Origin: Pseudomonadota bacterium
Lineage (GTDB): Bacteria; Pseudomonadota; Gammaproteobacteria; GRL18
Assembly (NCBI GenBank): GCA_030632745.1
Contig: DAOVUE010000057.1
Coordinates: 1 to 7,633 of the forward strand
DNA: 7,633 nt
Direction of reading: 5' to 3'
Both the position numbers and the translations under genes were made by a program. This document shows positions 5,626 through 7,633 of the stretch, piece by piece (positions within the stretch are counted from its first letter, which is position 1; the number at the start of each line of letters is the position of its first letter). Below the pieces are notes generated by a model. It was not told where the DNA came from. It worked only from the letters and a program-made list of their open reading frames with translations, and did no database searches.

Positions 5626-6393
5626 ATGAACAAAAAAAAAGGGCAGCAGTTAGACTATACTATTAATTTCGGTATAGCAGGTTTGCAAAATGCTTCTTTA
5701 TTGCAGCATTTTTACCCGACAGACTTACCGCCAGACTGGCGTCTGAATTTTTATAGTAATGAGTTTAGAGCGCTGCTTGTCCGTTTATCTGATCTGAATA
5801 TTAAATCAGCTCTAACTCCCGATACTATTGACCGCTTTATTGATCTCTTTACTGACATGATAGAAGAGGCTCGTGATTCTGACTGTGTACTATTGTTTGA
5901 TTTATCAGAGCTGCATGGGACAGAATCAACTGCTGATATGCTGGAAATAATCCTTAATAGTAAGCTGATGGATAGCCGCTATTTTAACCTTGTTAATCTG
6001 CAGACACCCTCTTTAGGTGAAGAGTTAAGTAAAAAGTTAGAGAAAGAATCAGAGGAGGAGTTAAAAGCACTGATATTCTCTACTACTGTTGGTACTGTCA
6101 ACAAAACAGAAATTCCTTTTAAAAAGAGTCCCTGTGTACGCTCCTCTCAAAAGGCAGAGAAATGTGATTGGTTTTATCTGCTTAATGATGAGAATAAAAT
6201 TAAAGCACCTGAATTAAAAGCATTGATAGAAACTATTCAGCACTCAGCACTGCAGGAGATTTCTCAGCCGGATTGCATGCCGGATAAAGATGCTGCAGAT
6301 GAAAACAGCATAAATATTGTGCTTATATTTACCTCAGCTCAATATGCTCTTGAAAACTGCCGCAATGCAATTTTACTTGAAAGTATGATGTAG
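5626..6393 (+). CDS. Uncharacterised protein, possible divergent DUF72-like family member
   Basis: I do not firmly recognise this 255-residue protein. I chose the ATG at 5626 (MNKKKGQQLD) because the open frame upstream, back to TTG 5533, runs through the C/G-run repeat. No signal peptide or membrane helix is visible, so it is probably cytoplasmic. Residues 14-48 contain NFGIAGLQ and then FYPTDLPPDWRLNFYSNEF; the end has INIVLIFTS followed by ALENCRNAILL. These two ends recall the DUF72 (YecE-like) TIM-barrel pattern: GtsGW, FYP..LP..WL..YA..F near the start, and a hydrophobic strand followed by G.A..NA..L at the end. The usual Trp after the first Gly and the VEiN.tFY segment are absent or replaced by RALLVRL, so any relative is divergent. 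The middle is acidic (KKLEKESEEELK). It lies between the divergent mlaA and mlaF operons. Its role is unknown; I infer no activity. Confidence 0.75.
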   Translation: MNKKKGQQLDYTINFGIAGLQNASLLQHFYPTDLPPDWRLNFYSNEFRALLVRLSDLNIKSALTPDTIDRFIDLFTDMIEEARDSDCVLLFDLSELHGTESTADMLEIILNSKLMDSRYFNLVNLQTPSLGEELSKKLEKESEEELKALIFSTTVGTVNKTEIPFKKSPCVRSSQKAEKCDWFYLLNDENKIKAPELKALIETIQHSALQEISQPDCMPDKDAADENSINIVLIFTSAQYALENCRNAILLESMM

Positions 6394-6428
6394 TCTGCAC
6401 AGAGTATATAGAGATAAGCTATTTTATT

Positions 6429-6437
6429 TGTTATACT
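6429..6437 (+). promoter_or_regulatory. Candidate extended -10 promoter of the mlaFE operon
   Basis: TGTTATACT is a complete TGn extended -10 with TATACT, five of six to TATAAT. No good -35 lies 17 bp upstream, which extended -10 promoters tolerate. Transcription would start near 6444, exactly where the 17-bp tandem repeat begins, with a leader of about 76 nt to mlaF. Confidence 0.5.
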
Positions 6438-6443
6438 GCACCC

Positions 6444-6477
6444 TTTTGCGGGCTAATGGCTTTTGCGGGCTAATGGC
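6444..6477. repeat. Perfect 17-bp tandem duplication in the mlaF leader
   Basis: TTTTGCGGGCTAATGGC occurs twice without mismatch or gap, at 6444-6460 and 6461-6477, followed by TTTTTTG. It fills the start of the predicted 5' leader of mlaF. I see no stable stem within it. Identity of the copies suggests a recent duplication. Confidence 0.92.
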
Positions 6478-6519
6478 TTTTTTGAATAAAATTTTTATAA
6501 AGTTATCTCCAACATAGAT

Positions 6520-7326
6520 ATGCCGAAAACTGATAATAACCTGGTCTGCATTAGGGATCTGCATTTCTCCCGCGGTCGTACAAAAATATTTGATGGAATT
6601 AATATTGACATTCCACAAGGAAAAATTACGGCTATTATGGGGCCCAGCGGCACGGGGAAAACGACTCTGCTGAAACTGATCGGCGGACAGCTGAAGCCGC
6701 AGCAGGGTACAATTCATTTTCATGGTGAAAATATACCTGCATTAAAAACAAAAAAACTGTTTGAAATGAGAAAAAAAATGGGCATGCTGTTTCAAACAGG
6801 TGCGCTATTAACTGATATCAGTGTGTTTGATAATATTGCTTTTCCTCTGCGTGAGCATACCCTACTGCCGGAAGAAATGATTCGTGATATCGTCCTGATG
6901 AAGCTGCACGCTGTAGGGCTCAGAGGGGCAAGAGACTTAATGCCTGCCCAGTTGTCAGGGGGTATGGCACGTCGTGCTGCCTTTGCTCGGGCCATTGCAC
7001 TGGATCCTGAAATGATTATGTTTGATGAACCCTTTACCGGCCAGGATCCTATTTCTATGGGGGTTTTAGTGCAATTAATTCGTACCATCAATGATGCTCT
7101 TGGCCTGACCGGTATTATTGTGTCTCATGATATACAGGAAACACTGGCTATTGCGGATAAAATTTATATTATTTCCCAGGGTAAAGTCATAGGTCAGGGT
7201 AGTCCTGAAGAAATCAATCAATCTGATTCACCCTGGGTAAGTCAGTTTGTCCAGGGTAAGGCAGATGGTCCGGTGCCTTTCCATTATCCGGCTTGTCCGT
7301 ATAAAGAGGATATGTTGGCAGGATGA
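6520..7326 (+). CDS. mlaF: Phospholipid ABC transporter ATP-binding protein MlaF
   Basis: MlaF is the cytoplasmic ATPase of the inner-membrane MlaFEDB complex, which drives phospholipid transport between the membranes. The 268-residue protein has Walker A GPSGTGKT (41-48), Q-loop Gln92, signature LSGGMARR (145-152), Walker B MIMFDEP (165-171) with catalytic Glu170, and H-loop His203. Stretches such as GKITAIMGPSG, FPLREHT and MKLHAVGLRGA closely follow E. coli MlaF. The C-terminal ADGPVPFHYPA (248-258) is the family's extension, which in E. coli reaches across the MlaF dimer. The length is normal. The ATG at 6520 lacks a clear Shine-Dalgarno sequence, but the N-terminus aligns with relatives. 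It is the first gene of the mla operon, with mlaE starting 6 nt after its stop, and it is transcribed divergently from mlaA. Confidence 0.97.
   Translation: MPKTDNNLVCIRDLHFSRGRTKIFDGINIDIPQGKITAIMGPSGTGKTTLLKLIGGQLKPQQGTIHFHGENIPALKTKKLFEMRKKMGMLFQTGALLTDISVFDNIAFPLREHTLLPEEMIRDIVLMKLHAVGLRGARDLMPAQLSGGMARRAAFARAIALDPEMIMFDEPFTGQDPISMGVLVQLIRTINDALGLTGIIVSHDIQETLAIADKIYIISQGKVIGQGSPEEINQSDSPWVSQFVQGKADGPVPFHYPACPYKEDMLAG
7320..7323 (+). promoter_or_regulatory. Ribosome binding site of mlaE inside the mlaF end
   Basis: AGGA sits directly before the TGA stop of mlaF and nine bases before the mlaE ATG at 7333. The overlap of this site with the mlaF coding end implies coupled translation of the ATPase and the permease. 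Confidence 0.6.
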
Positions 7327-7332
7327 CACATA

Positions 7333-7633
7333 ATGCTTAACTGGTTTGCACAAATAGGTTATAGAACTATCCATTTTTTCTCCCGTCTGGGTAGTGAAGT
7401 GTTGTTATTTCTTCACACTATTGCGAGTTTTGTTCCTCTAGCACTTCGCCCGGCTCTTATTATCAGGCAGCTTTATTCTGTTGGTGTTCGATCAATGCTG
7501 ATCATTATCGTGTCTGGCTTTTTTGTGGGTATGGTGATGGGATTGCAGGGTTATAATACCCTGGTTGAATTTGGTGCAGAAGAATCACTGGGGGTGGTGG
7601 TTGCTTTATCCCTGGTTCGGGAATTGGGCCCCG
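7333..7633 (+). CDS. mlaE: Phospholipid ABC transporter permease MlaE, N-terminal part (cut by window edge)
   Basis: MlaE is the integral membrane permease that pairs with MlaF and the MCE-domain protein MlaD in the inner membrane. One hundred codons are present. The N-terminal amphipathic region (MLNWFAQIGYRTIHFFSRLG) is followed by a hydrophobic segment at about 22-38, then RPALIIRQLYSVGVRSM and a strong helix, LIIIVSGFFVGMVMGLQGY. The fragment ends with GAEESLGVVVALSLVRELGP, the typical MlaE stretch that leads to the conserved ELGP region. The start is fixed by the short gap to mlaF and by similarity. mlaD, mlaC and mlaB would be expected beyond the edge but cannot be seen. Confidence 0.95.
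   Translation, partial: MLNWFAQIGYRTIHFFSRLGSEVLLFLHTIASFVPLALRPALIIRQLYSVGVRSMLIIIVSGFFVGMVMGLQGYNTLVEFGAEESLGVVVALSLVRELGP

Noticed and set aside
6394..6520. Intrinsic terminator between the unassigned gene and mlaF
   Set aside because: A T-run follows the 17-bp repeats, but no GC-rich stem precedes it; the copies are direct, not inverted.
6424..7091. Minus-strand open frames opposite mlaF and its leader
   Set aside because: They overlap the strongly supported mlaF coding region and show no recognisable protein pattern.
1..7633. CRISPR array, tRNA, rRNA, riboswitch or transposase gene
   Set aside because: No spaced repeat array, cloverleaf, known riboswitch core or transposase motif was seen on either strand.

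Overview
The window carries a cell-envelope biogenesis locus of a Gram-negative bacterium, most likely a low-GC gammaproteobacterium. The evidence is the order kdsC-lptC-lptA-lptB-rpoN next to a divergent mlaFE operon, a classic gammaproteobacterial neighbourhood, plus clear protein-level resemblance to the E. coli versions. I cannot name the genus. Base composition is AT-rich, especially between genes.

Layout. Positions 1-684 (minus) hold the N-terminal 228 codons of rpoN (sigma-54), cut by the window edge. A 260-bp AT-rich gap (685-944) contains a likely rpoN promoter, a 13-bp-arm inverted repeat over its -35 region, and a near-consensus sigma-54 recognition sequence. Positions 945-5257 (minus) form a compact run read mlaA > calcium/sodium antiporter (yrbG-like) > kdsC > lptC > lptA > lptB, with gaps of 3 to 25 nt. 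A 368-bp intergenic region (5258-5625) holds a 15-bp tandem duplication and a C5T5A4G5 palindromic repeat. Positions 5626-6393 (plus) encode an unassigned 255-residue protein with faint DUF72-like features. A 126-bp gap follows with an extended -10 promoter and a perfect 17-bp tandem duplication. Then come mlaF (6520-7326, plus) and the first 100 codons of mlaE (7333 to the edge, plus).

How the genes work together. LptB, LptA and LptC are parts of the machine that carries lipopolysaccharide to the outer membrane, and KdsC makes the Kdo sugar of its inner core. MlaA, MlaF and MlaE belong to the Mla system, which removes misplaced phospholipids from the outer leaflet. Both halves of outer-membrane lipid asymmetry are therefore encoded together. 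Unlike E. coli, mlaA leads the lpt operon here, kdsD is not between the antiporter and kdsC, and an unassigned gene sits between the divergent operons. No wholly new system is evident. The most interesting points are the control region of rpoN, the mlaA-lpt operon, and the unassigned gene with its flanking repeats.
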